A stretch of DNA of 64,000 nt, taken from the NCBI GenBank assembly GCA_963974055.1, contig CAXBCP010000009.1, forward strand, positions 62,001-126,000, written 5' to 3'. The notes below the pieces were generated by a model. The model made no database searches. It was not told the DNA's origin and worked only from the letters and a program-made list of their open reading frames with translations. Shown one piece after another: positions 31,796 to 41,211 of the stretch. Positions within the stretch are counted from its first letter, which is position 1; every line of letters starts with the position of its first letter. The translations under genes and the position numbers were made by a program. This DNA is from CAXBCP01 sp963974055. GTDB taxonomy: Bacteria > Pseudomonadota > Alphaproteobacteria > MPNO01 > UBA830.

Positions 31796-34125
31796 CTGTC
31801 GCCGTCGCCGTCGGGGCCGTCGTCGTCGTCATCCGTGTCCGGATCCTTCGACTTGCCTTTCGGCGGCGCCGCGAGGGTGACGAGGGTGAGGGTGTCGTCG
31901 GCCTTTTTGACGTCGACCTGGACCACGCCGCCCTTGGCGAGCTTGCCGAACAGGATCTCGTCGGCCAGCGGCTTCTTGAGATGTTCCTGGATGACCCGCG
32001 ACAGCGGCCGCGCGCCGTAGGCGATGTCGTAGCCCTTGCGGCACAGCCAGTCGCGGGCCGCGTCGGTCAGCTCGAAGGTCACGTTGCGGTCTTCGAGCTG
32101 GGCTTCGAGCTGCATGATGAACTTGTCGACGACCAGCAGCACCACTTCCTGCGGCAGGCTGGCGAACGGGATGATCGAATCCAGCCGGTTGCGGAATTCC
32201 GGGGTGAACATGCGCTTGATCGCCTCCTCGTCCTCGCCCGTGCGTTCGGCGCGTTCGAACCCGATGGCCGGCTTGGCCATCTCGGCGGCGCCCGCATTGG
32301 TGGTCATGATCAGGATCACGTTGCGGAAATCGACGCTCTTGCCGTTATGGTCGGTCAGCCTGCCGTGATCCATGATCTGCAGCAGGATGTTGAACACGTC
32401 CGGATGGGCCTTTTCGATCTCGTCGAGCAGCAGCACCGAATGGGGATGCTGGTCGACCGCGTCGGTCAGCAGGCCGCCCTGGTCGAAGCCGACATAGCCC
32501 GGCGGCGCGCCGATCAGGCGGGACACCGAATGGCGTTCCATGTATTCCGACATGTCGAACCGCGTCAGCTCGACGCCGAGCGTGTGGGCGAGCTGGCGCG
32601 CGACCTCGGTCTTGCCGACGCCGGTCGGGCCGGAGAACAGGTAGCTGCCGATCGGCTTGTCGGGTTCGCGCAGGCCGGCACGCGCCAGCTTGATCGCCGA
32701 TGCCAGGGCGTCGATGGCGCTGTCCTGGCCGAACACCACGCGTTTCAGGTCGGCATCCAGCGTCTGCATCGATTCCTTGTCGGAACGCGACACGCTTTTC
32801 GGGGGGATGCGCGCGATCTTGGCGACCACGGCCTCGACGTCCTTGACCGTGATCAGCTTCTTGCGCCGGCTTTCCGGCACCAGCATCTGGGCGGCGCCGA
32901 CTTCGTCGATCACGTCGATCGCCTTGTCGGGCAGCTTGCGGTCGTTGATGTACTTGGCGGCCAGTTCCACGGCCGTGCGCAGCGCGGCGGCGGTGTAGCG
33001 CACCCGGTGATGCTTTTCGTAATAGGGTTTCAGCCCGCGCAGGATTTTCACCGTGTCCTCGACGCTCGGCTCCGGCACGTCGATCTTCTGGAACCGGCGT
33101 ACCAGCGCGCGGTCCTTTTCGAAATACGACCGGTATTCCTTGTAGGTGGTCGAGCCGATGCATTTCAGCGTGCCGCCCTGGAGGGCCGGTTTCAGCAGGT
33201 TGGACGCATCCATCGAGCCGCCGCTGGTCGCGCCGGCGCCGATGACGGTGTGGATTTCGTCGATGAACAGGACCGCGTCGTCATGCTGTTCGAGCTCGGA
33301 CACGACCGCTTTCAGGCGTTCCTCGAAATCGCCGCGATAGCGGGTCCCGGCGAGCAGCGCGCCCATGTCGAGCGAGAAGATGGTCGCGCCCTTGAGCACC
33401 TCCGGCACGTCGCCGTCGTGAATGCGCTTGGCCAGCCCTTCGGCGATGGCGGTCTTGCCGACGCCGGAATCGCCGACATAGAGCGGGTTGTTCTTGGTGC
33501 GGCGGCACAGCACCTGGATGGTGCGCTCGATCTCGGCGTCGCGGCCGATCAGCGGATCGATTTTGCCGTCGGCGGCTTTCTGGTTGAGATTGACGCAATA
33601 GGTGTCGAGCGCCTCGCCGGCGCTCTTGCCGTCCTCCTCGTCGCCCCCTTCTTCGTCGGTGCCGCGGACCGAGCGGTTTTCCGACCGGCCGGGGACCTTG
33701 GCGATGCCGTGGCTGATATAGTTCACGGCGTCGAAACGGGACATGTCCTGTTCCTGGAGATAGTACACCGCGTGGCTTTCGCGCTCGGAGAACATGGCCA
33801 CCAGCACGTTCGCGCCGGTGACTTCCTGGCGCCCGGAGGACTGGACGTGAATGGCCGCCCGCTGCACGACGCGCTGGAAGCTCGCGGTCGGTTTCGGGTC
33901 TTCCTCGTCCTCGACCACCAGGTTGGACAGGTCCTCGTCGAGATAGCCTTTCAGGTCGTCCGAAAGCTTCTCGATATCGACGCCGCAGGCCTTGAGCACG
34001 GCGATCGCGTCCTGGTCCTCGGTCAATGCCATCAGCAGATGTTCGAGCGTGGCATATTCGTGGTGACGGTCGTTCGCCTGCGACAAGGCGCGGTGCAGGC
34101 TTTTTTCAAGATTGCGTGAAAGCAT
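31774..34125 (-). CDS. clpA: ATP-dependent Clp protease ATP-binding subunit ClpA
   Basis: A 783-residue AAA+ unfoldase that feeds substrates into ClpP. The N-domain (MLSRNLEKSLHRAL...HEYATLEHLLMAL) binds ClpS. The first AAA module has Walker A GDSGVGKTAIAEG and Walker B VLFIDEIHTVIG, the second Walker A GPTGVGKTEVARQ and LLLDEIEKAHPDV. The IGL-type ClpP-binding loop lies in the second module. The ATG at 34125 gives the standard start and follows the clpS stop by four bases. The C-terminus is acidic (DTDDDDDGPDGDGDRVEEFVE). Its 3' end has been duplicated beside the NACHT island. Confidence 0.97.
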   Translation of the reverse strand: MLSRNLEKSLHRALSQANDRHHEYATLEHLLMALTEDQDAIAVLKACGVDIEKLSDDLKGYLDEDLSNLVVEDEEDPKPTASFQRVVQRAAIHVQSSGRQEVTGANVLVAMFSERESHAVYYLQEQDMSRFDAVNYISHGIAKVPGRSENRSVRGTDEEGGDEEDGKSAGEALDTYCVNLNQKAADGKIDPLIGRDAEIERTIQVLCRRTKNNPLYVGDSGVGKTAIAEGLAKRIHDGDVPEVLKGATIFSLDMGALLAGTRYRGDFEERLKAVVSELEQHDDAVLFIDEIHTVIGAGATSGGSMDASNLLKPALQGGTLKCIGSTTYKEYRSYFEKDRALVRRFQKIDVPEPSVEDTVKILRGLKPYYEKHHRVRYTAAALRTAVELAAKYINDRKLPDKAIDVIDEVGAAQMLVPESRRKKLITVKDVEAVVAKIARIPPKSVSRSDKESMQTLDADLKRVVFGQDSAIDALASAIKLARAGLREPDKPIGSYLFSGPTGVGKTEVARQLAHTLGVELTRFDMSEYMERHSVSRLIGAPPGYVGFDQGGLLTDAVDQHPHSVLLLDEIEKAHPDVFNILLQIMDHGRLTDHNGKSVDFRNVILIMTTNAGAAEMAKPAIGFERAERTGEDEEAIKRMFTPEFRNRLDSIIPFASLPQEVVLLVVDKFIMQLEAQLEDRNVTFELTDAARDWLCRKGYDIAYGARPLSRVIQEHLKKPLADEILFGKLAKGGVVQVDVKKADDTLTLVTLAAPPKGKSKDPDTDDDDDGPDGDGDRVEEFVE

Positions 34126-34129
34126 TCGG

Positions 34130-34516
34130 TCAGGCCTTTTCCAGTGTACATTGCAGCGGGTGCTGGTGCTGCTTGGCAAGGTCCATCACTTGCTGGACCT
34201 TGGTTTCCGCAACTTCGTAGGTAAAGACGCCGCAGACGCCGACGCCTTTCTGATGGACGTGCAGCATGATCTGCGTCGCCTCGTCCTGGGTTTTGCTGAA
34301 ATAGCGTTCCAGCACCAGGATGACAAATTCCATCGGGGTATAGTCATCGTTGAGCATGATGACCTTGTACATCGCGGGTTTCTTGCTTTTGGGCTTGGTG
34401 CGGGTAACGACGCCGGTTTCCGAACCGCCGTTGCCGCCGCCGCCGTCTTCGTCGCCGCCCTTGCCGGGGATATCGTCGCCGTCACCGGCCATGCCGGGGG
34501 CCGTGTTGCGGGCCAT
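34130..34516 (-). CDS. clpS: ClpS adaptor of ClpAP (N-degron recognition)
   Basis: A 128-residue adaptor. After a Gly/Asp-rich disordered N-terminus, the core reads YKVIMLNDDYTPMEFVILVLERYF, ATQIMLHVHQKGVGVCGVFTYEVAETK and ends LQCTLEKA, the ClpS fold. The Asn-Asp and the His in MLHVHQ bind the N-terminal amino group of substrates. It delivers proteins with Leu/Phe/Trp/Tyr ends to ClpA; aat in this window creates such ends. ATG 34516 was chosen; upstream frames are much longer than the family and lack similarity. Confidence 0.94.
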   Translation of the reverse strand: MARNTAPGMAGDGDDIPGKGGDEDGGGGNGGSETGVVTRTKPKSKKPAMYKVIMLNDDYTPMEFVILVLERYFSKTQDEATQIMLHVHQKGVGVCGVFTYEVAETKVQQVMDLAKQHQHPLQCTLEKA

Positions 34517-34659
34517 ACGATTCCCGTATGCCGCCAATCCGGGGGCTTGCGGGTCTTCAATATGTGCAAATCTGCTCATCATTGCGCTGCCCGTATGGGA
34601 CCACGCGGCGTTCCACAACGCAACCGTTCTGCGCAAAATTTTCACGATCGATATCATGG

Positions 34660-35370
34660 TTAAAACAGTCCCCTCGCCCCCACGAAGCCGTTTGCGCCGA
34701 GTTGAATTTCGAATGTGCCGTCCGCCGGGTTGCGGTCGCCCTCGTGGCGGGTCGGATCGTCTTCGCGCTGATTGACCGGCCGGGCCGCGCGAAACTCGAT
34801 GCCGGTACGGTCGCTGGCCTGCAGAACCGCGGGAAAGGCCAGTGTCCTGAAGCGCTCGGACGGGTACATCCAGGCATTGGCGTGGAACCGGCCGTCGATG
34901 CAGCCGGTCACCGCCCAGTAGAATTCGTTCGACGGCAGGCGCATGCCGACCGGCTTGAAGGATGCGAAACGGTCGCGCACGAGGGCGGCGCGCAGATCGG
35001 CCATCGCCTGGACGCTCATCACCGATTCGGCGCGTTCGCCCTGCCACGGCGACAGGAGATTGGGAAACCTGACGCCGCGGGTCAGGTCGCCCTTGCCGCG
35101 CGCCCAGGCCGACATCGCCGCGCCGCGCCCGTTGGGCAGCTCGCGCACGTCGTAGGAGCGGATCTGCTGGTCGTAGATGCCGTTATAGACGAAGCGCAAC
35201 CGGGTCGATGCGCCCGGCCCGCAGGCATCCTTCAGGCTCTCGCCGCCGACATAGTCGAACCAGCCGACATTGCGCGATACCGGGTCGCCGGCCGGGCCGG
35301 CATATTCGCACCCGGCGACCGCCAGGACGGTCAGCAAAGTCATCAAAATCGATATCGGCGTCCGCTTCAT
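34660..35370 (-). CDS. Uncharacterised lipoprotein
   Basis: A 236-residue protein starting at ATG 35370 behind a good ribosome site (GGGAGCACGAA). MKRTPISILMTLLTVLAVAGC is a lipoprotein signal with the lipobox Ala-Val-Ala-Gly-Cys. The mature protein has no recognised family motifs: FVYNGIYDQQIRSYDVREL, then NEFYWAVTGCIDGRFHANAWMYPSERF with a second Cys pair candidate. No function is proposed. It precedes clpS on the same strand with a 143-bp gap. Confidence 0.75.
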   Translation of the reverse strand: MKRTPISILMTLLTVLAVAGCEYAGPAGDPVSRNVGWFDYVGGESLKDACGPGASTRLRFVYNGIYDQQIRSYDVRELPNGRGAAMSAWARGKGDLTRGVRFPNLLSPWQGERAESVMSVQAMADLRAALVRDRFASFKPVGMRLPSNEFYWAVTGCIDGRFHANAWMYPSERFRTLAFPAVLQASDRTGIEFRAARPVNQREDDPTRHEGDRNPADGTFEIQLGANGFVGARGLF

Positions 35371-35672
35371 TTCGTGCTCCCGGGTATGGCCGGATGGCCG
35401 TCTCTGACCCGCTACTGTGGATGATTGCATATATATGGTGTTCAACATTTGTTAACCAAACCTTTAAACCGATAGTTCATATTGGACAGGAGTCGGCTGT
35501 TTGGTTAGGTTGATAGTGATATGGAATAACCGGGTCCGGCAGTCAATCGGGCCCTGAAAAGCGGAACGTTAAGGCTACCGGCACCGCCATCCGATATCCA
35601 CAGAGGTATCCCGCGGCGCCGGTCGGGGCAGCCAGACAGGTCGCGTTTAACGAACTGGAAACGGGGGACTAC
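35371..35672. other. Divergent intergenic region between lipoprotein and dacF-like gene
   Basis: About 300 bp with the start sites of two divergent genes. The middle (35420-35520) is AT-rich (ATTGCATATATATGGTG, then GTTAACCAAACCTTTAAACC) and probably holds both promoters. The right end carries GGGGGACT as ribosome site for the TTG start at 35673. No gene is seen. Confidence 0.45.
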
Positions 35673-36878
35673 TTGTTTCGGCTGCTTGTTGTACTGGTTT
35701 TGGGATTCACGGTATTCGCGTCGGGGATAACGCCCGCCTCGGCCCGCTATGCCTCCATCGTCGTCGAAGCGAAAACGGGACGTATTCTGCATTCGGTGAA
35801 TGCCGACACGAAAAACTACCCGGCATCCCTGACCAAGATCATGACCCTGTTCATGACCTTCGAAGCCCTCAAAAAAGGCACGCTGCGGCTGAAGCAGAAA
35901 CTGCCGGTATCGCGCGTCGCCGAGGGCCGCTCGCCGTCCAAGCTGGGCCTCCGGCGCGGCGAAACCATCACCGTCGAGGATGCGATCAAGGCGCTGGTCA
36001 CAAAATCGGCCAACGACGTCGCCACGGTCCTCGCCGAAGCCATGGGCGGCACCGAGCGGAAATTCGCGGTCCTGATGACGAAACGCGCCCGCGCCCTCGG
36101 CATGAAGGACACCACGTTCAAGAACGCGTCGGGCCTGCCGAACCGGCGCCAGCTCAGCACCGCCAAGGACATGGCGATCCTCGCCCGCGCCGTGCTCTAC
36201 GGCCACCCGAAGATGTACCATCACTTTTCCCGCGAGAGCTTCACCTACAAGGGCCGGACCTACCGGTCCCACAACCGGCTGATGAAGCGCTACAAGGGCA
36301 TGGACGGCATCAAGACCGGCTATATCCGGGCCTCCGGCTTCAACCTCGTCGCCTCGGCCCGGCGCGGCGGAACGCGCGTGATCGCGGTCGTGTTCGGCGG
36401 CAAGACCTCCAAGGCCCGCGACCGGCGCGTCGCGACGCTTCTCGATGACGGGTTTGCCGCGCTCAAGACCGTCGTTGCCGCGTCGGGCAAGCAGCGCAAC
36501 CTGCCGGCCTCGCCGGTGCGGTCCAAATACAAGGCGGTCGGCAAGGCTAAGAACCCGAAGGTCGCCTCGCGGCGGCCGGTCGCCCCCCCGGCGGTCAACC
36601 CGGCATCCGGCCAGATCCGCAGCTGGGCGATCCAGGTCGGGGCGTATAACCGCTATGCGCCGGCGCATCTGGCGGTCACCCGCGCCGCCCGGGCGGTGCC
36701 GAGCCTGCTCGGCAACCGGTTCCAGATCGTGCGCCAGAGAAGCAAGGTGCGCCGCGGCCTGCAGATATACAAGGCGCGGCTGCTGGTGCCGACGGAATCC
36801 AAGGCGCGCAATTCCTGCCGCGCGCTCAAACGGCGCAAGATCGACTGCATGGTCATCTGGATGGGCCCCCGCTCCTGA
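35673..36878 (+). CDS. D-alanyl-D-alanine carboxypeptidase with C-terminal SPOR domain
   Basis: A 401-residue low-molecular-weight PBP (peptidase S11). It has a signal peptide (FRLLVVLVLGFTVFASGITPASA). The catalytic motifs are ASLTKIMT for SxxK (near 50), KSANDVAT for SxN, and DGIKTGYIRAS for KTG. It trims the terminal D-Ala of peptidoglycan stems. The C-terminal 85 residues (RSWAIQVGAYNRYAPAHLA onward) form a SPOR domain that binds denuded septal glycan, so it is probably a division-site enzyme. The start is TTG with a GGGGGACT ribosome site. Resembles the DacF/DacA group. Confidence 0.92.
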   Translation: MFRLLVVLVLGFTVFASGITPASARYASIVVEAKTGRILHSVNADTKNYPASLTKIMTLFMTFEALKKGTLRLKQKLPVSRVAEGRSPSKLGLRRGETITVEDAIKALVTKSANDVATVLAEAMGGTERKFAVLMTKRARALGMKDTTFKNASGLPNRRQLSTAKDMAILARAVLYGHPKMYHHFSRESFTYKGRTYRSHNRLMKRYKGMDGIKTGYIRASGFNLVASARRGGTRVIAVVFGGKTSKARDRRVATLLDDGFAALKTVVAASGKQRNLPASPVRSKYKAVGKAKNPKVASRRPVAPPAVNPASGQIRSWAIQVGAYNRYAPAHLAVTRAARAVPSLLGNRFQIVRQRSKVRRGLQIYKARLLVPTESKARNSCRALKRRKIDCMVIWMGPRS

Positions 36879-36911
36879 CGGCCCGGGCGCGGTCGCGCCC
36901 TCGACCCGAAC

Positions 36912-37337
36912 CTAGACCGGACGCCCCGGGCGCATTCCCGCGAGAAAGCCTCTTTTGTGCCGCCGCCGCCAGTCGGCGAAGGACCACGGCCTGCCGTCCG
37001 GCCGGCACACCGCCGATCCGGTAAAGACGAACGCGTCCTCTCCCGAGACCAGGCGGACGGTCCGAAGACTGTATTCGGCGCCTTCGAAGGCAACCAGCCG
37101 CTCCATCGCCCGGCGGGCGGCGGCGGCCGCGAACGTCACCCGGATGCCGGTCACGGATTCAGACGACGCCGGCACGATGACCGGATAAACCCGGCCCCGG
37201 ACGCCGACCGCCTGCCAGCCGGCGAGCGTATCGGGGATTGCCGGCGCCCGGTCGCCGAGACGGCCGAGAACGGCCGCCCGCACGTCCGGGTCGATCAGCG
37301 TGCCGTAGAAAAAACAGGACCGATGCGCCGCGGCCAT
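36912..37337 (-). CDS. Gamma-glutamylcyclotransferase-like (AIG2/GGCT fold) protein
   Basis: A 141-residue protein with the GGCT signature CFFYGTLIDPDVRAAVLG near the N-terminus. LAGWQAVGVRGRVYPVIVP and a central Glu in AFEGAEYSLRTVRL, the likely catalytic acid, complete the fold. Members cleave gamma-glutamyl dipeptides to 5-oxoproline or act on related amines; the substrate is uncertain. It follows the phosphomannomutase gene by 12 bp on the same strand and is convergent with the carboxypeptidase gene. Confidence 0.85.
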   Translation of the reverse strand: MAAAHRSCFFYGTLIDPDVRAAVLGRLGDRAPAIPDTLAGWQAVGVRGRVYPVIVPASSESVTGIRVTFAAAAARRAMERLVAFEGAEYSLRTVRLVSGEDAFVFTGSAVCRPDGRPWSFADWRRRHKRGFLAGMRPGRPV

Positions 37338-37349
37338 CGGGACCGCCGG

Positions 37350-38738
37350 TCAGAAGCTCGGGGGTTCGATACCGCTGAGCCGGACCTGCTCGACAAGGGC
37401 GTCTTTCAGACGCTGCAGGCCGTCCGCGGTTTCCGCTTCGCAGCGGGCCACCAGCACGTCCTGGGTGTTCGACGAGCGCAACAGCCACCAGCCGTCATCG
37501 GTCAGCACCCGCACCCCGTCGATATCCGACACATTGGCGCCGGCGGCGGCAAGCCGGTCGCGGACTTCGTCGACGACGGCGAATTTCCGTTCCTCGGAAC
37601 AGGGAAAACGCAGTTCCGGCGTATTCAGCGGCTGCGGCAGACGCCGGCGGATATCCGCGAGGCTGTCGTCGCGCTGCGACAGGCAGGCGAGCAGGCGGAT
37701 CGCGGCATAAAGCGCGTCGTCATAGCCGAAATACCGGTCGGCAAAGAAAATGTGGCCGCTCATCTCGCCCGACAGCAGCGCGCCGGTTTCCGCCATCTTG
37801 GCCTTGATCAGGGAATGGCCCGTGCGCCACATCAGCGGCTTGCCGCCCATTTCCGCGATCTGGTCGAACAGGACCTGGCTTGCCTTTACGTCGGCGATAA
37901 TGGTGGCGCCGGGATTCGCCGCCAGCACGTCGGCCGCCCAGACGACCATCAGCTGGTCGCCCCAGAGAATTTCGCCGTCGCCGTCGACAACGCCGATGCG
38001 GTCGCCGTCGCCGTCGAACGCGATCCCGAGATCGCATTTTTCCGCCAGCACGACATCGCGAAGCTGCTGCAGGTTTTCGACCACCGTCGGGTCCGGGTGA
38101 TGGGCCGGAAACAGGCCGTCGATGCGTTCGTTCAGCAGAATATGCCGGCCCGGCAGGGCCGCCGCGACCTTGACCATCGCGTCGCCGGCGGAGCCGTTGC
38201 CCGCATCCCAGGCGACCGTGAGCTCGCGGCCGCTCTGGTAGTCCTGGAGAATCCGCGCGACGTAGCGTTCCAGCATCGGATCCTGGCGATGGCTGCCGGT
38301 CCCGGTTTCGTAATCGGCGGCGGCGGCGATCGCGCCGAGCCCCTGGATATCGTCCCCGTAGAACGGCTTGGGACCCGCCATCATCTTGAAGCCGTTATAT
38401 TCCGGCGGGTTGTGCGATCCGGAAACCATGACACCGCCCGCGGCATCGAGCACGTTCACGGCGAAATACAGCATCGGCGTCGGACCGAGCCCGACGCGGA
38501 CGGCCTCCAGCCCGCAATCGGTCAGGCCGTCGACCACCGCCTGTTCCATTTCCGGCGAACTCAGCCGGCCGTCATAGCCGACGCAGACCGTCTTGCCGCC
38601 GCCCCGGACGATACCGGTGCCGAACGCCCGGCCGATGGCATAGGCGTCGTCGGCCGTCAGAGTCTCGTCGATAATCCCCCGGATATCGTATTCGCGGAGG
38701 ATCGTCTTGTTGAAGACATGGGCCCCGCCCCGGCTCAT
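37350..38738 (-). CDS. Phosphomannomutase/phosphoglucomutase
   Basis: A 462-residue alpha-D-phosphohexomutase of the AlgC/ManB type. FNKTILREYDIRGI begins the protein, the phosphoserine loop is VMVSGSHNPPEYNGFK, the magnesium site is GIAFDGDGDRIGVVD, and the sugar-binding loop is ALLSGEMSGHIFF. RSSNTQDVLVARCEA forms the C-terminal phosphate site. It interconverts hexose 1- and 6-phosphates for nucleotide-sugar synthesis. Its ATG overlaps the ugd stop by four bases (ATGA), so it is translationally coupled to ugd. Confidence 0.94.
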   Translation of the reverse strand: MSRGGAHVFNKTILREYDIRGIIDETLTADDAYAIGRAFGTGIVRGGGKTVCVGYDGRLSSPEMEQAVVDGLTDCGLEAVRVGLGPTPMLYFAVNVLDAAGGVMVSGSHNPPEYNGFKMMAGPKPFYGDDIQGLGAIAAAADYETGTGSHRQDPMLERYVARILQDYQSGRELTVAWDAGNGSAGDAMVKVAAALPGRHILLNERIDGLFPAHHPDPTVVENLQQLRDVVLAEKCDLGIAFDGDGDRIGVVDGDGEILWGDQLMVVWAADVLAANPGATIIADVKASQVLFDQIAEMGGKPLMWRTGHSLIKAKMAETGALLSGEMSGHIFFADRYFGYDDALYAAIRLLACLSQRDDSLADIRRRLPQPLNTPELRFPCSEERKFAVVDEVRDRLAAAGANVSDIDGVRVLTDDGWWLLRSSNTQDVLVARCEAETADGLQRLKDALVEQVRLSGIEPPSF

Positions 38739-40063
38739 CGTCCGTTCGCCGCCAGAACGGGGTCGCGCCCGACGCTGTAATAGTCGAAACCGGCTTTCAC
38801 GATTTCGTCGGCCTTGTAGATATTGCGCAGGTCGATAATCAGCGGCGCCGACAGCAGTCCCTTCACCCGCCCGAGATCGAGCAGCCGGAATTCGTTCCAC
38901 TCGGTCACGATCGCCAGCGCGTCGGCGCCTTCCATGGTCTCGTAGGCATTGGAGCAGAACACCACGCCGGGCATCATTTCCGCCGCTTCCTTCATGCCCT
39001 GCGGATCGAAGGCGCGGATCGTCGCGCCGTGTTTCTGCAGTTCGGGCACGATGGCGAGGCTCGGGCTGTCGCGCATGTCGTCGGTATTCGGCTTGAAGGT
39101 CAGGCCGAGAACGGCGACGGTTTTCCCATCGACCGACCCGCCGCAGGCGGCCACGATCTTGTCGGCCATCTGGCGCTTGCGGTCCTCGTTCACTTTCACG
39201 ACCGCTTCGATGATGTGCAGCGGCGCCCCGTGATCCCGGGCGGTCTGAACGAGGGCCAGCGTGTCCTTGGGGAAGCACGATCCGCCATAGCCCGGCCCGG
39301 CATGAAGAAACTTGCCGCCGATGCGCCCGTCGAGCCCGATGCCGCGCGCGACTTCCTGGACATTGGCGCCGACCTTTTCGCACAGATTGGCGACTTCGTT
39401 GATGAACGTGATCTTCGCCGCCAGGAACGTGTTGGCGGCATACTTGATCAGTTCGGAGGTTTCGATCTTGGTATACAGGATCGGCGTTTCCATCAGGAAC
39501 AGCGGCCGGTAAAGCTGGCGCAGCACCTCCGACGCCTTCTCGGCATCGGTGCCGATGACCACCCTGTCGGGACGCATGAAATCCTCGATCGCCGAGCCTT
39601 CGCGGAGAAATTCGGGGTTCGACGCCACATCGAACTTGTCCCCGGCGATGATGCCGCTGACGATCCGGTGGACCTCGCGCCCGGTGCCGACCGGCACGGT
39701 CGACTTGGTCACGATTACGGTATAGTCGTCGATCGCTTCGGCGATTTCGGCGGCGGCGGCGTAGACGTAGGACAGATCGGCATGGCCGTCGCCTTCGGTC
39801 GTCGGCGTGCCGACCGCGATAAACACCGCATCGGCGCCTTTGACCGCGGCGGCAAGATCGGTCGTGAAGGACAGCCGTCCGGCAGCGACGTTCTTGGCCA
39901 CGAGCGCGTCGAGCCCGGGTTCGTAGATGGGCATGATGCCCTCAAGAAGGCGCTCGATCTTGCCGGCATCCTTGTCGACGCAGACAACGTCGGTTCCGAA
40001 TTCCGAAAAACAGGCGCCGGAGACCAGGCCAACATAGCCGGTTCCGATCATTGCAACTCGCAT
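38735..40063 (-). CDS. ugd: UDP-glucose 6-dehydrogenase
   Basis: A 442-residue enzyme that oxidises UDP-glucose twice to UDP-glucuronate. The Rossmann start is MIGTGYVGLVSGACFSEFG, then AVGTPTTEGDGHADLSYV, VTKSTVPVGTG and NPEFLREGSAIEDFMRPDRVVIG. The catalytic Cys lies in GPGYGGSCFPKDTLAL. The C-terminal domain has GLTFKPNTDDMRDSPSL. It sits between galU (13 bp upstream), which makes its substrate, and the phosphohexomutase, a compact pathway for capsule or exopolysaccharide precursors. Confidence 0.97.
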   Translation of the reverse strand: MRVAMIGTGYVGLVSGACFSEFGTDVVCVDKDAGKIERLLEGIMPIYEPGLDALVAKNVAAGRLSFTTDLAAAVKGADAVFIAVGTPTTEGDGHADLSYVYAAAAEIAEAIDDYTVIVTKSTVPVGTGREVHRIVSGIIAGDKFDVASNPEFLREGSAIEDFMRPDRVVIGTDAEKASEVLRQLYRPLFLMETPILYTKIETSELIKYAANTFLAAKITFINEVANLCEKVGANVQEVARGIGLDGRIGGKFLHAGPGYGGSCFPKDTLALVQTARDHGAPLHIIEAVVKVNEDRKRQMADKIVAACGGSVDGKTVAVLGLTFKPNTDDMRDSPSLAIVPELQKHGATIRAFDPQGMKEAAEMMPGVVFCSNAYETMEGADALAIVTEWNEFRLLDLGRVKGLLSAPLIIDLRNIYKADEIVKAGFDYYSVGRDPVLAANGR

Positions 40064-40076
40064 GATTTACTCCGAT

Positions 40077-40973
40077 TTAGCGGCGCTCGTCGGCCGCGTA
40101 TTTTTGGATTACTGAATTGATCTGGTCGTGAAGCTCGGGGCGCGCAAGCGCGAAGGCGACGTTTGCCTCGAAAAAGCCGGCCTTGTCGCCGCAGTCGAAG
40201 CGCGTCCCCTCGAAACGGAGCCCGTGAAACGGCGCTTCGCCGATCATCCGGGCCATTGAATCGGTGAGCTGGATCTCGCCGCCGGCGCCTTTTTTCCGGT
40301 CGCCGAGATACCCGAAAACCTCGGGCAGCAGAATGTAGCGCCCGATAATGCTCAGGGTCGACGGCGCATCCGCGGGGTCGGGTTTTTCGACAAGGCCCCT
40401 GATCTCGGCCAGGCGCCCGTCGTCGGAAGCGACATCCAGGATACCATAACGGTTGGTATGTTCCCGCGGCACGTCCTGCACCGCGACGACATTGCCGCCG
40501 GTTTCGCCGAACACATCGACCATCTGCTTGAGGCACGGCGTGTCCGCCATGACCAGATCGTCCGCCAGCAAAACCGCGAACGGCTCGTCGCCGACCAGCC
40601 CGCGGGCGCACCAGACCGCATGTCCGAGACCCAGCGGGTCCTGCTGGCGCGTATAGGCGACGCGGCCGGGCTCCAATACCGGAATATCGATCGTGTGCAG
40701 TTCGGCGTCCTTGCCGCGTTCGCCCAGCACCTGGCGCAGTTCGAAACTGTGATCGAAAAAATCCTCGATGGCGGCCTTGCCGCGCCCGGTCACGAAGATG
40801 ATTTCCTCAATCCCCGCTTCCAGCGCCTCCTCGACCGCGTACTGGATCAGCGGCTTGTCGACGACGGGCAGCATTTCCTTGGGCATCGCCTTGGTCACGG
40901 GCAGAAACCGCGTTCCCAGCCCCCCGACGGGGAAAACCGCTTTCCTTACTCTTTTGGCCAAAAAGAACTCCAT
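40077..40973 (-). CDS. galU: UTP-glucose-1-phosphate uridylyltransferase
   Basis: A 298-residue nucleotidyltransferase making UDP-glucose. Motifs are AVFPVGGLGTRFLPVTKAMPKEMLP for UTP binding, VVDKPLIQYAVEEAL, GLGHAVWCAR, FAVLLADDLVM with the metal Asp, VEKP and GGEIQLTDS. The ATG at 40973 gives the usual start; longer frames upstream are not similar to the family. First gene of the galU-ugd-phosphohexomutase-GGCT run on the minus strand. Confidence 0.96.
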   Translation of the reverse strand: MEFFLAKRVRKAVFPVGGLGTRFLPVTKAMPKEMLPVVDKPLIQYAVEEALEAGIEEIIFVTGRGKAAIEDFFDHSFELRQVLGERGKDAELHTIDIPVLEPGRVAYTRQQDPLGLGHAVWCARGLVGDEPFAVLLADDLVMADTPCLKQMVDVFGETGGNVVAVQDVPREHTNRYGILDVASDDGRLAEIRGLVEKPDPADAPSTLSIIGRYILLPEVFGYLGDRKKGAGGEIQLTDSMARMIGEAPFHGLRFEGTRFDCGDKAGFFEANVAFALARPELHDQINSVIQKYAADERR

Positions 40974-41211
40974 GTCTGGCACGTCCGTGCCGGTTACTGA
41001 TACAATTGTCGGACGAGCCGAAAGCCGCGCCGATTTGTGACATGCGGTCCCCGCCAATGCAAGTAGACGCAGGCCCCTGACGGCACGCAGTTTGCGGCGG
41101 AAATATGACGAATCCACTTAGAATCCGGCGTTTTCTGCCTTACCGGCAGCGGCAATTCGGCGCAGCCCTGCGATGACGGTTGGAAATGGATTCGCGGAAC
41201 CCGGCGGACAA

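Noticed and set aside
35448..35480. CtrA-type TTAA-N7-TTAA box upstream of the carboxypeptidase gene
   Set aside because: The two TTAA elements in GTTAACCAAACCTTTAAACC are eight bases apart, not seven, so the match was not considered good enough.
36885..36900. Intrinsic terminator between the carboxypeptidase and GGCT genes
   Set aside because: GGGCGCG-GT-CGCGCCC is a perfect stem but its loop is only two bases and no T run follows on either strand.
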